From positions 2,361,331 through 2,425,330 of the forward strand of contig NZ_KI912577.1 of the NCBI RefSeq assembly GCF_000519085.1: a stretch of 64,000 bases of DNA, written 5' to 3'. This DNA comes from Methylobacterium sp. 10 (GTDB taxonomy: Bacteria; Pseudomonadota; Alphaproteobacteria; Rhizobiales; Beijerinckiaceae). Both the position numbers and the translations under genes were made by a program. The stretch's first letter is position 1. Each line of letters opens with the position of its first letter. This document shows positions 8,175 through 18,286 of the stretch, in pieces. Below the pieces are notes generated by a model that was not told the DNA's origin, did not search any database, and saw only the letters and a list, made by a program, of their open reading frames with translations.

Positions 8175-10817
8175 GTGGATCGTCCGATCCTTAAGTTCAC
8201 GCCGAGGGACATCGCCTTGTTGCGACCTGCCAACGAGGCTGAACGCCTTGCCGCCCTTCACGACCTGAAGATCCTCAATACCGCACCGGAGACCCAATTT
8301 GACGCGATCTGCCGTACGGCCCAGGTGCTGTTCGGAACGCCGATCGCCCTCATCTCGCTCCTCGACGAAGACCGCCAGTGGTTCAAGGCGCGCTGCGGCC
8401 TGAGCGACGACGGGACGTCCCGGGACGTCGCATTCTGCAACCACACCATCCAGGCCGACGCGGTGCTTGTCGTCGAGGACGCGCGGGACGATGCTCGTTT
8501 CAGTGCGAACCCTCTCGTTACCGGGAAGCCGGGCATCCGCTTCTATGCCGGCGCACCGCTGATTTTGAGGTCCGGCATCCGAGTCGGATCGCTTTGCATC
8601 ATCGACACCGAGCCGCGACGCTTCACCACCGAGCAGGCCGACCAGCTTCGCGACCTGGCCGTGGTCGTGACTGCAAACCTGCGGGTCCACCAGGATCGGA
8701 CCGAGCATCGCCGCGTGGCGGCGACGTTGGCGGATACCGACGGCGCCCTGCGCGACGCGCAGACGCGGTACGCCTCGCTCGCCGACGCGCTGCCGCAGAT
8801 GGTCTGGACCGTCTCGCCCAGGGACCGCGTCACCGCCTACAGGAACGCAAGCTTCCGTGCCTACTATGGCGAGGCAGGCGAACCCGTCGAACGGCGCCTC
8901 AGCCGCAACCATCCAGACGACGTCGATCGCATGTCACGCGCCTGGGAGGCGGCCGTTTTGAAAAGGCAGGCTTTAGAACTCGAAGGGCGCCTCAGGCGGC
9001 ATGACGGGGACTACCGCTGGCACCGGATCGTCATGACCCCGCTTCGGCGCGGCGGCGAGGTCGTCGAATGGCTGGGTACGGCGCTCGACATCGATCACAT
9101 CATCGCGGCGCAGAACGAGTTGAAGGAGACCGGCGACCTGTTGCGACTGGCTCAGGAGGCGGCCGAGGCCGGCATCTGGGAGTGGGACATGCGCACCGAC
9201 GTCGTCCGGCTCTCGTCGATGAGCGCCCGCATGCACAACCTTCCGGTACCGAACGGACAGGACGCGTTTGAGATTCCGCTGGCCGATTGGAAGGCTCAGG
9301 TCCATCCCGACGACCTTCCTGAGGTCTGGACCGAGGTGAAGCGGGCCATCGCGGACCGCTCGACTTACAGTTGCGAGTTCCGCATCGCCAACCCGGCGGT
9401 CCCGGCCGAGCCGCGGTGGATGCAGTCCTTCGGACGAATGCTCGACGACGGGGCCGGCGAGCCGGCCCGCTGCGTTGGGCTCCAGATCGATATCACGGAT
9501 CGCAAGGCTTCCGAGGCCCGCATTGCCTACGTTGCGAGCCACGACGACCTCACCGGCCTGCCCAATCGCACGGTCTTCCACGCCACCCTTGAACGTCTGC
9601 TCGCCGAGCTCGGGAACGGAAGCGGTCAAGGCGCGCTGCTTTGCTTGGATCTTGACCGTTTCAAAAGTGTAAACGATACCCTGGGGCACCATGCTGGGGA
9701 CGGGCTTCTGCGGGTCGTCGCTGACCGCTTGAGGGCCACGGTGGGTGATGACGACGTCATCGCTCGCTTGGGCGGGGATGAGTTCGCGATCATTCTGCGG
9801 GGACCCACCGGGCTTGAGTCTGCCCGTACGCTTGCACAAGCCGTCATTACTTCTATTGGCCAACCCATCCATCTCGGCAGCCAAGTCGTGACCATCGGTG
9901 CGAGCGTCGGGATCGCGGTCGCACCGGAGCATGGCCTGGAGGTGGACATCCTGCATCGCCATGCTGACCTCGCCCTTTACCGCGCGAAGGCCGCCGGACG
10001 GAACAGCTTCCAAGTCTACACCGAAGGAATGGACCAGGCCCTGGAGAACCGGAACAAGCTTGAGTTCGATATGCATCTGGCTCATCGCAAAGAGGAGTTC
10101 CAGCTGCATTATCAACCTGTGGTCGCCATGGCGGACGGACAGGTCCGTGGCTTCGAGGCCCTGATGCGCTGGCCGCACCCGACCCGCGGAATGGTCTCGC
10201 CGGCCGAGTTCATCCCGATTGCAGAGGAGACCGGCCTAGTCGTCCCCCTAGGAGCCTGGGCCCTGGAACAGGCCTGTTCCTTCGCTGCGTCTTGGCCGAT
10301 CGAGGCTCGCATCGCCGTCAACGTCTCGGCGGTCCAGTTCCAGCAGCCCGGCCTCGAAGCGGCCGTCAGGCACGCGCTTGCCGTCTCCGGGCTCGCAGCC
10401 GATAGGCTTGAGCTGGAGATCACCGAAAGCCTGATGATTCAAGACAGTGAGGCGGTCGTCGCCTGCCTCCACCGTCTACGGTCTATCGGCGTACGCATCG
10501 CGCTCGACGATTTCGGGACGGGGTACTCCAGCTTGAGTTATCTCCGACGATTCCCCTTCGACAAGATCAAGATCGACCGGTCGTTCGTGCGCGAGATCGA
10601 CGACCCCGATGCGCAGGTCATCGTTCGAGCCGTAGTCAGCATTGGCGAGCGGCTCGGGACCGCCATTACCGCCGAGGGGGTCGAGACGGAGGATCAGCTC
10701 GCCCTCGTCCGCCAGACGGGATGCACGGAGGTTCAGGGTTTCCTGTTCGGCAAGCCGATGCCGGCGGAGCAAGCCCTGGCTTTCATGCAGGAGCAAATAC
10801 CACGGAAGGCAGCGTGA
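8175..10817 (+). CDS. GAF-PAS-PAS-GGDEF-EAL cyclic-di-GMP signalling protein
   Basis: An 880-residue soluble protein. Order: GAF (about 20-165; DAICRTAQVLFG), PAS (about 195-305), second PAS (about 315-440), GGDEF diguanylate cyclase (about 450-610) with an intact GGDEF at residues 533-537, then EAL phosphodiesterase (about 625-870) with EAL at 661-663, DDFGTGYSS and the EGVE segment. Both catalytic signatures are intact, so it could make or degrade c-di-GMP depending on its input domains. The GTG start at 8175 is the first in frame. It appears to be monocistronic: it follows an A+T-rich gap and precedes a long hairpin. Confidence 0.88.
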   Translation: MDRPILKFTPRDIALLRPANEAERLAALHDLKILNTAPETQFDAICRTAQVLFGTPIALISLLDEDRQWFKARCGLSDDGTSRDVAFCNHTIQADAVLVVEDARDDARFSANPLVTGKPGIRFYAGAPLILRSGIRVGSLCIIDTEPRRFTTEQADQLRDLAVVVTANLRVHQDRTEHRRVAATLADTDGALRDAQTRYASLADALPQMVWTVSPRDRVTAYRNASFRAYYGEAGEPVERRLSRNHPDDVDRMSRAWEAAVLKRQALELEGRLRRHDGDYRWHRIVMTPLRRGGEVVEWLGTALDIDHIIAAQNELKETGDLLRLAQEAAEAGIWEWDMRTDVVRLSSMSARMHNLPVPNGQDAFEIPLADWKAQVHPDDLPEVWTEVKRAIADRSTYSCEFRIANPAVPAEPRWMQSFGRMLDDGAGEPARCVGLQIDITDRKASEARIAYVASHDDLTGLPNRTVFHATLERLLAELGNGSGQGALLCLDLDRFKSVNDTLGHHAGDGLLRVVADRLRATVGDDDVIARLGGDEFAIILRGPTGLESARTLAQAVITSIGQPIHLGSQVVTIGASVGIAVAPEHGLEVDILHRHADLALYRAKAAGRNSFQVYTEGMDQALENRNKLEFDMHLAHRKEEFQLHYQPVVAMADGQVRGFEALMRWPHPTRGMVSPAEFIPIAEETGLVVPLGAWALEQACSFAASWPIEARIAVNVSAVQFQQPGLEAAVRHALAVSGLAADRLELEITESLMIQDSEAVVACLHRLRSIGVRIALDDFGTGYSSLSYLRRFPFDKIKIDRSFVREIDDPDAQVIVRAVVSIGERLGTAITAEGVETEDQLALVRQTGCTEVQGFLFGKPMPAEQALAFMQEQIPRKAA

Positions 10818-10967
10818 ATTCGAAGCGTGGCGGTCATGCCTTCAATCTCAGGACACTAGGCAAGCCTTGTTCATCGTCAGGATCAAGACGACCCTAGCCT
10901 TGATCCAAATCCGTTTGATCGGCCCATCCCACTGCCGCGGCATGGCCTGTTCGAGAAGCTTGCTCTT

Positions 10968-10995
10968 GGATCCGCCGTGTCCGGACGGCGGATCC
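10968..10995 (+). terminator. perfect hairpin downstream of the GGDEF-EAL gene
   Basis: GGATCCGCCGT and ACGGCGGATCC form an 11-bp perfect stem around GTCCGG. A run of seven T lies about 17 bases further on, so it is not a textbook terminator. It is the only strong hairpin after the gene, 150 bases past the stop codon. Confidence 0.5.
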
Positions 10996-11493
10996 TACCT
11001 GCGAGCTGCCTCTTTTTTTACCTAACTTCCAAATTTACGCAGCTTTTCAACGCAAAGGACACGTTGAGGAGCCTAATGTAAGAAAATCTGCTTTCCTCAC
11101 TCTAAACCAACGGCTGCTTACAAAAGGGGAAGAGTATGGCTCAAGCGGACGTGTTGGGTCGCCAGTGGAACGACCGCCTCAGGGCGAAGGGGCAGGGTCC
11201 GCTCCCCACCCGACGCGGTTGTAGAATGCATTGATGGATGGACGGGCGCCGAGCCCAAGCCGACGCTCGTGGCGGGTGCGAATACTCCGGGTTTCTACCG
11301 CCAGCGGTCCGGTTTCAATTCCCGTTTGCCGAGTGCTCCAGTCAGCAGCAGTCGAACCAACGTCGCCGGAGAGCTTGGTCCTTGCGTTTCCCGAGGCGGA
11401 CGTTCGTCGCCTGATCCACAGAATTGCGAACCTCGCGATCCGGATTAAGCCCGGTGTCGAACATGACTGAACCGAGTTCCTCGCGAGCGACGG
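10996..11493. other. intergenic region, no convincing gene
   Basis: About 500 bases between the GGDEF-EAL gene and the convergent stress-protein gene. A 32-codon frame starts at 11137 (MAQADVLGRQWNDR) behind a purine-rich stretch, and an 79-codon frame runs 11231-11470. Neither shows a recognisable family. The sequence near 11320-11340 faintly resembles a tRNA T-arm, but no full tRNA folds. Confidence 0.4.
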
Positions 11494-12312
11494 TCAGTGG
11501 CTCAGGAGGCAACAGATGGGAACGTGCTCTAGAAGGTTGCGGGTGACGCTCCCGAAGATCACTTCACGCATGCGGGCATGGCCGTAGGCCCCGGCGATGA
11601 TCAGGTCGGCACCTTCCTGCTGCACGATCAGGAGCAGTTCGGCGGCCACACCGAGCTTCGATGGTGACCGGAGGATGGTCGTGGCGGTGACGCCATGCCT
11701 GGACAGATAGCCCTGGGTCTCGCCGGCGCCCTTCCAGTCGGCTTCGTCGCCAAGGGCAACGATGAGCACCTCATCGGCCATCCTTAGCAACGGCAGTCCG
11801 TCGGAGACGGCGCGACGCGCCTCGCGGGTATCCTTCCAGGCCACGACGATACGCCTGGCGGCGAGCGTCTCGACGGAAGGCGGCACGATGAGTACCGGCC
11901 GGCCGAGGCGAAGCACCAATTCGCCCGGCTCGATGGAGGAGCACCAGTCCTCGACGCCTGCGCTTCGGTATCGACCAACCACGACAAGGTCGGCGGACCT
12001 GGCCTGCTGAACCAGGAACGCCATGGGATCGGCCATTGCCGAACGCCATTCGGCTTCGTCGGTATCGGCCGTGACCTCGTGGAACCGTGCCTCGACCTGC
12101 GAAATCTCGTCGGTCGCACGGGCGGTGGCCTGATCGACGAACTGGCTGTTGATGTAGGCGCCCCGGCCATACAGGTTCTGCGGCAGGGCCTGCCGGGCCG
12201 CGACGCCGATCAACCGGGCCCCGAAGCGCTGGGCCAAGGTGCCGGCGAGCTTCAGGCGCGCGGTTGAAGGCGCCCCCAGGTCCAATGGAACCATCACGCT
12301 CGTGAACGTCAT
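11494..12312 (-). CDS. universal stress protein, tandem UspA domains
   Basis: A 272-residue protein with two UspA folds (about 1-145 and 150-272). The first opens with FTSVMVPLDL and closes with ADLVVVGR. The second opens with RRIVVAWKDTREARRA and closes with the ATP-binding type GAYGHARMREVIFGSVTRN. It ends PICCLLSH, a vicinal cysteine pair shared with three other Usps here. Start ATG 12312 is chosen because all paralogues begin MxxASIMV-like directly. It lies downstream of ackA on the same strand with about 120 bases between, so it may be read from the ackA promoter. Usps of this type are cytoplasmic stress-survival proteins; the ligand is not shown. Confidence 0.85.
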   Translation of the reverse strand: MTFTSVMVPLDLGAPSTARLKLAGTLAQRFGARLIGVAARQALPQNLYGRGAYINSQFVDQATARATDEISQVEARFHEVTADTDEAEWRSAMADPMAFLVQQARSADLVVVGRYRSAGVEDWCSSIEPGELVLRLGRPVLIVPPSVETLAARRIVVAWKDTREARRAVSDGLPLLRMADEVLIVALGDEADWKGAGETQGYLSRHGVTATTILRSPSKLGVAAELLLIVQQEGADLIIAGAYGHARMREVIFGSVTRNLLEHVPICCLLSH

Positions 12313-12432
12313 CTCCGACCCTCGCAAGCCCCCATCGACCGGCAGGCGCGCCGAAAGATCAGCCAGGGGCAGAACCTACTTCGAAATGGATCTCCCGGCG
12401 AGGAAGCCCGTCCACGGGCTTCCTCCAGGGTA

Positions 12433-13587
12433 TCAAGCTCCGACGAGACATCCCGCCTCGTGGGCGATCTCGTGCTCCTCATCGGCTGGGATGATGAGGA
12501 CCGGAACGGTCGAGCCGTTCCGGTCGATGCGGGAACAGCCATTGGCGTTGCGTTCCGTATCGAGGTTTATGCCGAGGAAGGCGAGCCTTGTGCAAACGGA
12601 TGTCCGGATGGCCCCCGCGTTCTCCCCGATGCCACCGGTGAAGACAAGGGCATCCAGGCCGCCCAGGGCAACGGCAAGCGAGCCGGTTTCGCGCGCGATC
12701 CGGTAGGCGAACAGGTCGAGAGCTTCACGCGCCTCCGGGGCCTCGCTGGCCTCGAGGACACGGACGTCGTCGCTGATGCCCGAGACGCCGAGCAGGCCCG
12801 AGCGTCGGTTGAGGATATCGGCGACCTCGGATGCTGCCACGCCGCGCGCCTGGATCAGGTGGAGGACAAGACCTGGATCGACCGTGCCGGACCGGGTGCC
12901 CATCATCAGGCCCCCCAGGGTCGTGAGCCCCATCGTGGTGGCGACGCTGCGTCCCTCTGACAGGGCGCAGAGGCTGGCGCCGTGGCCGAGATGGGCGACG
13001 ACAATACGACCCTTCGCCCTCTCGCCGATGAGCCGGGGCAGCACCCCAGCGATGTGGGCGTATGACAGGCCGTGGAAGCCGAAGCGCAGGAGGCCGTCCT
13101 CGGTCAGCGCGTGTGGGATCGCCTCGATCTGGGCCAACCGGTCCTGGGTCCGGTGGAAGGCGGTATCGAAGCAGGCGACCTGCAGCAGGCCAGGCCACGC
13201 CTCCTCGACGGCCGCGATGCAGGCGAGCCCCTGCGGTTGGTGGCCGGGGGCCAACGGTACCAGCGTCTCCAACTCGACCATCAGGGGTCTGTCGATCCGG
13301 GCCGGGCCGACGTGGCGGACGCCGCCATGGACGATCCGGTGACCGACCACCCGAAGGTGGAGGTCCGGCAGGCCGCGCAGGCGCGCCAGGAGCCAAGCCG
13401 CGACGGCACGAAGGTCGCCGGCCGGCGGGACCTCGCCTTCCAGGTCGAGATCGCCCGTGACCATCAGATGCGGGGAACCGCCGATCCCGGCGACGTGCAC
13501 GCGCCAGACGGCAGTGTTCTCCCCATCTCGGAAAAGGGCGCAGCGAAGGCTGGACGAACCGGCATTGAGGACGAGGATCATGCGCAT
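12433..13587 (-). CDS. ackA: acetate kinase
   Basis: A 384-residue member of the acetokinase family that converts acetyl phosphate and ADP to acetate and ATP. Visible motifs: [13 protein letters not shown] at the N-terminus, [56 protein letters not shown] and FTGGIGENA. It is slightly shorter than the usual 395-405 residues. It is divergent from the phosphoketolase gene at 13720, which makes its substrate. The start is ATG 13587, with MILV at 13581 as an alternative. Longer upstream frames overlap the xfp 5' end and are not used. A palindromic FNR/FixK-like box lies 43 bases upstream. Confidence 0.93.
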   Translation of the reverse strand: MRMILVLNAGSSSLRCALFRDGENTAVWRVHVAGIGGSPHLMVTGDLDLEGEVPPAGDLRAVAAWLLARLRGLPDLHLRVVGHRIVHGGVRHVGPARIDRPLMVELETLVPLAPGHQPQGLACIAAVEEAWPGLLQVACFDTAFHRTQDRLAQIEAIPHALTEDGLLRFGFHGLSYAHIAGVLPRLIGERAKGRIVVAHLGHGASLCALSEGRSVATTMGLTTLGGLMMGTRSGTVDPGLVLHLIQARGVAASEVADILNRRSGLLGVSGISDDVRVLEASEAPEAREALDLFAYRIARETGSLAVALGGLDALVFTGGIGENAGAIRTSVCTRLAFLGINLDTERNANGCSRIDRNGSTVPVLIIPADEEHEIAHEAGCLVGA

Positions 13588-13630
13588 CTCCGAGCAGGCC
13601 CCCGAGTGGCACGGCCCGGCCGAGAGCGAC

Positions 13631-13644
13631 GTGATCCAGATCAA
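13631..13644. promoter_or_regulatory. palindromic FNR/FixK-like box between ackA and xfp
   Basis: GTGATCCAGATCAA contains a perfect TGAT-N4-ATCA palindrome, the FNR/FixK half-site pair. It ends 75 bases before the xfp start and lies 43 bases before the ackA start, so it could serve either or both. The first base differs from the window consensus. Confidence 0.65.
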
Positions 13645-13719
13645 AGAACCGACCGTCCAGGGATGCGACGATGGTTTCCATGGGGCGCTGGGTCGTCCCG
13701 CAATGCCCGGGAATCCCGA

Positions 13720-16254
13720 ATGCCTGTCGCGAGCGATCCGAAGCGAGTTGTCGTCCGGGATTTCGGAGGGGAGCCTCAGTCTCTCGATTTCGTACCCGGG
13801 CCCCTGGGACCGGAGGGCCTCGACGCCATCGACGCCTATTGGAGGGCGGCGAACTACCTCTCGGTCGGCCAGATCTACCTGCTCGACAACCCGCTCCTGC
13901 ACGTGCCCCTCACCATCGCGGACGTGAAGCCGCGCCTCCTCGGCCACTGGGGCACGACGCCCGGCCTCAATTTCATCTACGCCCACCTGAACCGGACCAT
14001 CGTCCTGCGCGACCTCGACATGATGGCCGTGTGGGGGCCGGGGCACGGCGCGCCAGGGCTGGTGGCCAATGCCTGGCTCGATGGGACCTACGGCGAGGTC
14101 TACCCGGACGTCGGCCCCGACATCGACGGGATGCGCCGCCTGTTCCGGCAGTTCTCGTTCCCCGGCGGCATCCCGAGCCACGCCTCACCCGAACTGCCCG
14201 GCTCGATTCATGAGGGCGGCGAACTCGGGTACTCGCTGATCCACGCCTTCGGGGCGGCACTCGACAATCCAGGCCTCATCGTCGCCTGCGTGATCGGGGA
14301 CGGCGAGGCCGAGACCGGACCGCTCGCAGCCTCCTGGCATGCCTCAAAGTTTCTCGACCCCGTCGGTGACGGCACCGTCCTGCCGATCCTCCACCTCAAC
14401 GGCTATAAGATAGCCAATCCGACCCTGCTCGCCCGGATGCCGCCCGCGGAACTGCGCAGCCTGCTGGTAGGCTATGGCTACGAGCCGCTGTTCGTCGAGG
14501 GCGACGAGCCCGGCCTCATGCACCAGGCCATGGCGACGGCCCTCGACTACGCCCTCGACCGCATCGCCGAGATCCGCGAACTAGCCCCGAACCGCGATGT
14601 CGGCCGGCCGAGCTGGCCGATGCTCGTGCTGCGCAGCCCGAAGGGATGGACCGGGCCGAAATTCGTCGACGGCAAGCCGGTGGAGGGAACCTGGCGGTCT
14701 CATCAGGTTCCGGTAGCCACCCTGCGCGAGAACCCGGAGCACCTCGCGATTCTTGAGAACTGGATGCGATCCTACCGGCCCGAGGAGCTCTTCGATGGTG
14801 CCGGCCACCTCGTGCCGGCGCTGGCGGCGCTGCACCCACGCGGCGACCGAAGGCTGAGCGCCAACCCCCATGCCAATGGGGGACGCGATCCGAGGCCGCT
14901 GCGCCTGCCCGACCTCGCCGACTACGCCGTCGCGGTGCCGTCCCACGGCACGGCAATCGCCGAGGCCACTCGCGTCCTTGGCCGCTACCTCCGCGACGTG
15001 CTCGCCCACAACGCAGAGGCCCGCAACTTCCGGGTGATGGGTCCGGACGAGACCCTGTCCAACCGCCTCGACGCCGTCTTCGACGTCACCGACCGCGTCT
15101 GGCGTGACGCCATCCTGCCAACCGACGAGCACATGGCCCGGCAGGGGCGGGTGATGGAGGTGCTGTCCGAGCACCTCTGCGAGGGCTGGCTCGAAGGCTA
15201 CTTGCTCACCGGCCGGCACGGCGTCTTCGCCTGCTACGAGGCCTTCATCCACATCGTCGATTCGATGGTGAACCAGCATGCGAAGTGGCTGAAGGCCTCC
15301 CGGGCGCTGGCCTGGCGCAAGCCCGTACCCTCGCTCAACATTCTGCTGACCTCGCATGTCTGGCGCCAGGACCAGAACGGGTTCAGCCACCAGGATCCAG
15401 GCTTCATCGACTTCGTGGCCAACAAGAAGGGCGACACGGCGCGGGTCTACCTTCCCCCGGACGCCAACTGCCTGGTCTGGGTGATGGACCACTGCCTGCG
15501 CACGCACGACCGCATCAACGTGGTCGTCGCCGGCAAGCAGCCCGCCCTGCAGTGGCTCGGTGTCGACGAGGCGGCCCGGCACTGCTCTGCCGGCATCGGC
15601 GTGTGGGAATGGGCCTCGAACGACGGCCCGGCCGAGCCGGACGTGGTCATGGCCTGCGCTGGCGACGTTCCGACGATGGAGACCCTAGCCGCCGTCGCGT
15701 GGCTCCGCGACCGCATCCCGGCGATCCGGATCAGGGTCGTCAACGTCGTCGACCTGATGAAACTGCCGTCACCCGACATGCACCCGCACGGGCTCGACGA
15801 CACCACCTTCGACAGCCTGTTCACTCGTGACCGGCCAGTCGTGTTCGCCTATCACGGCTATCCGTGGCTGATCCATCGCCTGACCTACCGGCGCACCAAC
15901 CACACGGGCATCCACGTCCACGGCTTCGTCGAGGAGGGGACAACCACCACCCCCTTCGACATGGCGGTGCTTAATGGTCTCGACCGCTACCACCTCGCCC
16001 TGGCCGCCCTGAAGTGGACGTCGGGGCTGGGGCCGTGCGTGGAGCATGCCGAAGAGGAACTGCGCGACCTGCTGGCGCTGCACCGCGAGCACGTCTGCGC
16101 CACTGGGGAGGACCTGCCGCAGGTGCGCGACTGGGCCTGGACGGACCATCCACCCATGGCCGGCCCGGAAAGGACGACCGTCGCCCAGGTCGCCGTGAGG
16201 CTGACGAACGAGATCGTGGAGTACGAAACCGGCCCCGAGATCCAGAGGTCGTAG
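13720..16254 (+). CDS. xfp: xylulose-5-phosphate/fructose-6-phosphate phosphoketolase
   Basis: An 844-residue thiamine-diphosphate enzyme that splits xylulose 5-phosphate or fructose 6-phosphate with phosphate to give acetyl phosphate plus glyceraldehyde 3-phosphate or erythrose 4-phosphate. Motifs: [38 protein letters not shown] and the ThDP-binding region [16 protein letters not shown]; the XFP C-terminal domain with a [12 protein letters not shown] stretch follows. ATG 13720 gives a slightly long N-terminus for the family. Paired divergently with ackA, it gives a phosphoketolase-acetate route that yields ATP without the respiratory chain. Long antisense frames over ackA in the same reading frame are not part of it. 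Confidence 0.93.
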   Translation: MPVASDPKRVVVRDFGGEPQSLDFVPGPLGPEGLDAIDAYWRAANYLSVGQIYLLDNPLLHVPLTIADVKPRLLGHWGTTPGLNFIYAHLNRTIVLRDLDMMAVWGPGHGAPGLVANAWLDGTYGEVYPDVGPDIDGMRRLFRQFSFPGGIPSHASPELPGSIHEGGELGYSLIHAFGAALDNPGLIVACVIGDGEAETGPLAASWHASKFLDPVGDGTVLPILHLNGYKIANPTLLARMPPAELRSLLVGYGYEPLFVEGDEPGLMHQAMATALDYALDRIAEIRELAPNRDVGRPSWPMLVLRSPKGWTGPKFVDGKPVEGTWRSHQVPVATLRENPEHLAILENWMRSYRPEELFDGAGHLVPALAALHPRGDRRLSANPHANGGRDPRPLRLPDLADYAVAVPSHGTAIAEATRVLGRYLRDVLAHNAEARNFRVMGPDETLSNRLDAVFDVTDRVWRDAILPTDEHMARQGRVMEVLSEHLCEGWLEGYLLTGRHGVFACYEAFIHIVDSMVNQHAKWLKASRALAWRKPVPSLNILLTSHVWRQDQNGFSHQDPGFIDFVANKKGDTARVYLPPDANCLVWVMDHCLRTHDRINVVVAGKQPALQWLGVDEAARHCSAGIGVWEWASNDGPAEPDVVMACAGDVPTMETLAAVAWLRDRIPAIRIRVVNVVDLMKLPSPDMHPHGLDDTTFDSLFTRDRPVVFAYHGYPWLIHRLTYRRTNHTGIHVHGFVEEGTTTTPFDMAVLNGLDRYHLALAALKWTSGLGPCVEHAEEELRDLLALHREHVCATGEDLPQVRDWAWTDHPPMAGPERTTVAQVAVRLTNEIVEYETGPEIQRS

Positions 16255-16348
16255 GCCCCGCGGCATGGTTCGGTGGCGCATGCGTCCCGGCCCGTCGTGC
16301 CGATGGCCCTCGCCGTATCCCACGACCCACCGCATCCGGAGCCGTCCC

Positions 16349-16672
16349 GTGTCCCTGCGCCTTGCCTTGTCGATGCTTCTCCTCCCCTGCCTCATGGGAA
16401 GCCTAGCGGCCGCCACGGAGGGGCAGGTCCAACGCGGAAGGACCTTCGTTGGGGCGAACTGCGCCAACTGCCATGCCGTTGGGCGGATTGGGGTGAGCCC
16501 GCTGGGCATCGCACCGGCGTTCCGTGACCTACACACGAAGTATCCTGTCGAGGACCTTAGCGAGGCCCTGGCGGAGGGCATCACCACCGGTCATCCGACC
16601 ATGCCGGAGTTTCAGCTCGAACCCGACCAGATCACGGACGTGTTGGCCTACCTGACGTCCCTGGAGCACTGA
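16349..16672 (+). CDS. small periplasmic c-type cytochrome
   Basis: A class I monohaem cytochrome c of about 107 residues. A hydrophobic signal segment (LRLALSMLLLPCLMG) is followed by the haem site CANCH and, near the end, a methionine in HPTMPEFQL that fits the axial ligand. The GTG at 16349 sits directly before the signal peptide; an in-frame upstream extension to 16265 has no signal-peptide character. It begins 95 bases after xfp on the same strand and could share its transcript. It is probably an electron carrier in the periplasm; its partner is unknown. A similar protein lies at 48231-48584. Confidence 0.8.
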   Translation: MSLRLALSMLLLPCLMGSLAAATEGQVQRGRTFVGANCANCHAVGRIGVSPLGIAPAFRDLHTKYPVEDLSEALAEGITTGHPTMPEFQLEPDQITDVLAYLTSLEH

Positions 16673-16934
16673 TGGTTGCGGCGGATCGGGCCCGTCCCGT
16701 CGAGAACCTGAACGGGACATCGGTCACGAACGCTTAGGTCAGAGGTGCTCCGATGCCCGCCTCGCAATCCCCATGGAACGGGCATCGTCGACGCCGGTCG
16801 CGGCATCTGGTCAAATTCGGATAGCCGGTCCGCGAAATCGCTTCGGCCGATGGCGGTGTCTTGGGGGAGGGTGGCGGCAGCCGGACCCTACATCCCCGTC
16901 ACGACGGCATCACGCCAACGGACGGAGACCAGAC

Positions 16935-17252
16935 ATGAGACATACCCCGATCACAGCTACTTTCCTGGCCTGCTCGATGCTGATCGCGACCCCGGCGCTC
17001 GCGATCACGGTGACCAACCAGGACAAGGGCGAACACACCCTCACGGTGGACAAGGGCGAGGCCCAGGCCACCCATAAACTGGCGGCGGGGGGCTCCGCCG
17101 AAGTCGAGTGCAAGGAAGGCTGCGAGCTTCGCGTCGCGGGTTCCGGATACGGCCGCTCGGTGGAAAAGGGCGATAAGCTCGTGATCGCCGGCGGAATGAT
17201 CCGTTTCTCCGACGAGGACATCGTTACTGGGTCGACCAAATCCACGAAATGA
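16935..17252 (+). CDS. small secreted protein, unknown function
   Basis: 105 residues. A clear signal peptide (MRHTPITATFLACSMLIATPALA) leads to a beta-rich mature part: ITVTNQDKGEHTLTV, then a cysteine pair in VECKEGCELRV, then a basic tail. It resembles small cupredoxin-like or uncharacterised periplasmic proteins, but no metal-site pattern is convincing. The ATG at 16935 is fixed by the signal peptide. It is about 260 bases beyond the cytochrome gene. A hairpin follows at 17281. I do not recognise the family. Confidence 0.65.
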   Translation: MRHTPITATFLACSMLIATPALAITVTNQDKGEHTLTVDKGEAQATHKLAAGGSAEVECKEGCELRVAGSGYGRSVEKGDKLVIAGGMIRFSDEDIVTGSTKSTK

Positions 17253-17280
17253 CGAGAAGGGGCGTCAGCCCACCCTAAGC

Positions 17281-17306
17281 GGGTCGAGGCACCACCGCCT
17301 CGACCC
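17281..17306 (+). terminator. hairpin after the secreted-protein gene
   Basis: GGGTCGAGG and CCTCGACCC form a perfect 9-bp stem around an 8-base loop, followed by TTT. It lies 28 bases after the stop codon at 17252. Confidence 0.55.
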
Positions 17307-17330
17307 TTTGGAGATACCGGAGGGGCGACC

Positions 17331-17555
17331 ATGCCGAGCCACACCTGCATCGACCCTCAGGACCAGTACGCCCAGGCCGAGGTCCTGGTCACGTTCGAGA
17401 CGGTGGCTGACGGGGTCCGGCTGGTCTCGGCGCACAACGCCTCGGACGATGACATCCTCCCCGGGCTTGAGGACCTACAGCGCCGAGCGCTCGCAAGCGA
17501 GATCCTCGAAGATTACCGGCATGCCTGCGGGTCCGGGCCGCCGATGGGCTCGTGA
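17331..17555 (+). CDS. small hypothetical protein
   Basis: 74 residues, acidic, no signal peptide or membrane segment. A good ribosome site (GGAGGGG) sits seven bases before ATG 17331, which supports it as a real gene. The centre (VTFETVADGVRLVSAHNASDDD) looks like a small folded domain, but I do not recognise the family. It converges on the DUF1003 gene at 17642. Confidence 0.5.
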   Translation: MPSHTCIDPQDQYAQAEVLVTFETVADGVRLVSAHNASDDDILPGLEDLQRRALASEILEDYRHACGSGPPMGS

Positions 17556-17641
17556 CGACGCATCGGCATACGCTGGGGATCGTCGGTCCGCTTCCAGTCC
17601 GGCTCGCAAGGCACGGCACCTTCCCGTAGGAATGCGGCCCG

Positions 17642-18286
17642 TCAGTCCGGGACGGACTCTGTCGGGCGGATGCGGACCGCCTTGGCAATGGCCTCGATCC
17701 GCTCCGACTGGGCTTCCAGCATGCCTTCGAGGCGTTCCATCCGGATTCGGTCGAGCTTGTCGTGCAGGGCCATGATCTCGACCTCCGCCTTCAGGTTGAT
17801 TTCGTAGTCGAGGCCGGCCGCGAGCCGGTCCCGGGCCGCCTGGCGGTTCTGGGACATGAGGATCACCGGGGCCTGGAGCGCCGCGACCATCGACAGGATC
17901 AGGTTGAGGAAGATGTAGGGATAGGGGTCGAAGCCATCGGCCCGGCCGAGTATGACGGTGTTCACCACGACCCATGCGCCGAGCATCCCCGTGAATACGA
18001 GGATGAAGCCCCACGAGCCGCCGAGTTGGGCGACGCGATCCGCGAGACGCTCGCCGAACGTCTGGTGTTCGACGAGGACGCGGTTCACGTCCCGGGAAAC
18101 GTGGCACCGCTTGGCGATGTGGAGGATCACGCGTCGTTCGCGCTCGGACAATCCCTCCAATCCGGCCTCCATCAGCTGGCGGGCGAGGTTAGTGACCGCG
18201 CCGTCGACGGACGGCTTCCCGGCCGCGATGGGGCCTGCCGGGGCAGATGGGGGGATCGTGCCGGTCGCGGGGGCGCTGTCGTTCAT
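17642..18286 (-). CDS. DUF1003 membrane protein
   Basis: 214 residues. A proline- and alanine-rich N-terminal stretch is followed by a cytoplasmic helical region with LSERERRVILHIAKR, then two membrane helices (GSWGFILVFTGMLGAWVVVN and PYIFLNLILSMVAALQAPVIL) and the DUF1003 hallmark SQNRQAARDR. A C-terminal coiled coil rich in charged residues ends the protein. The ATG overlaps the TGA of the upstream stress-protein gene, so the two are one operon. DUF1003 proteins have no established role. Coupling with a Usp is the useful clue here. Confidence 0.85.
   Translation of the reverse strand: MNDSAPATGTIPPSAPAGPIAAGKPSVDGAVTNLARQLMEAGLEGLSERERRVILHIAKRCHVSRDVNRVLVEHQTFGERLADRVAQLGGSWGFILVFTGMLGAWVVVNTVILGRADGFDPYPYIFLNLILSMVAALQAPVILMSQNRQAARDRLAAGLDYEINLKAEVEIMALHDKLDRIRMERLEGMLEAQSERIEAIAKAVRIRPTESVPD

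Noticed and set aside
10900..10913. TTGATCCAAATCCG as a further FixK-type box
   Set aside because: The right half-site (CAA) is missing, and it lies downstream of the GGDEF-EAL gene with no start nearby.
11320..11345. tRNA T-arm-like sequence
   Set aside because: No acceptor stem or anticodon arm pairs with it, so neither a tRNA nor an attachment site is supported.
13072..13719. Long plus-strand frame in front of xfp
   Set aside because: It is the antisense of ackA, whose motifs are unmistakable on the other strand; open frames are common in this GC-rich DNA.
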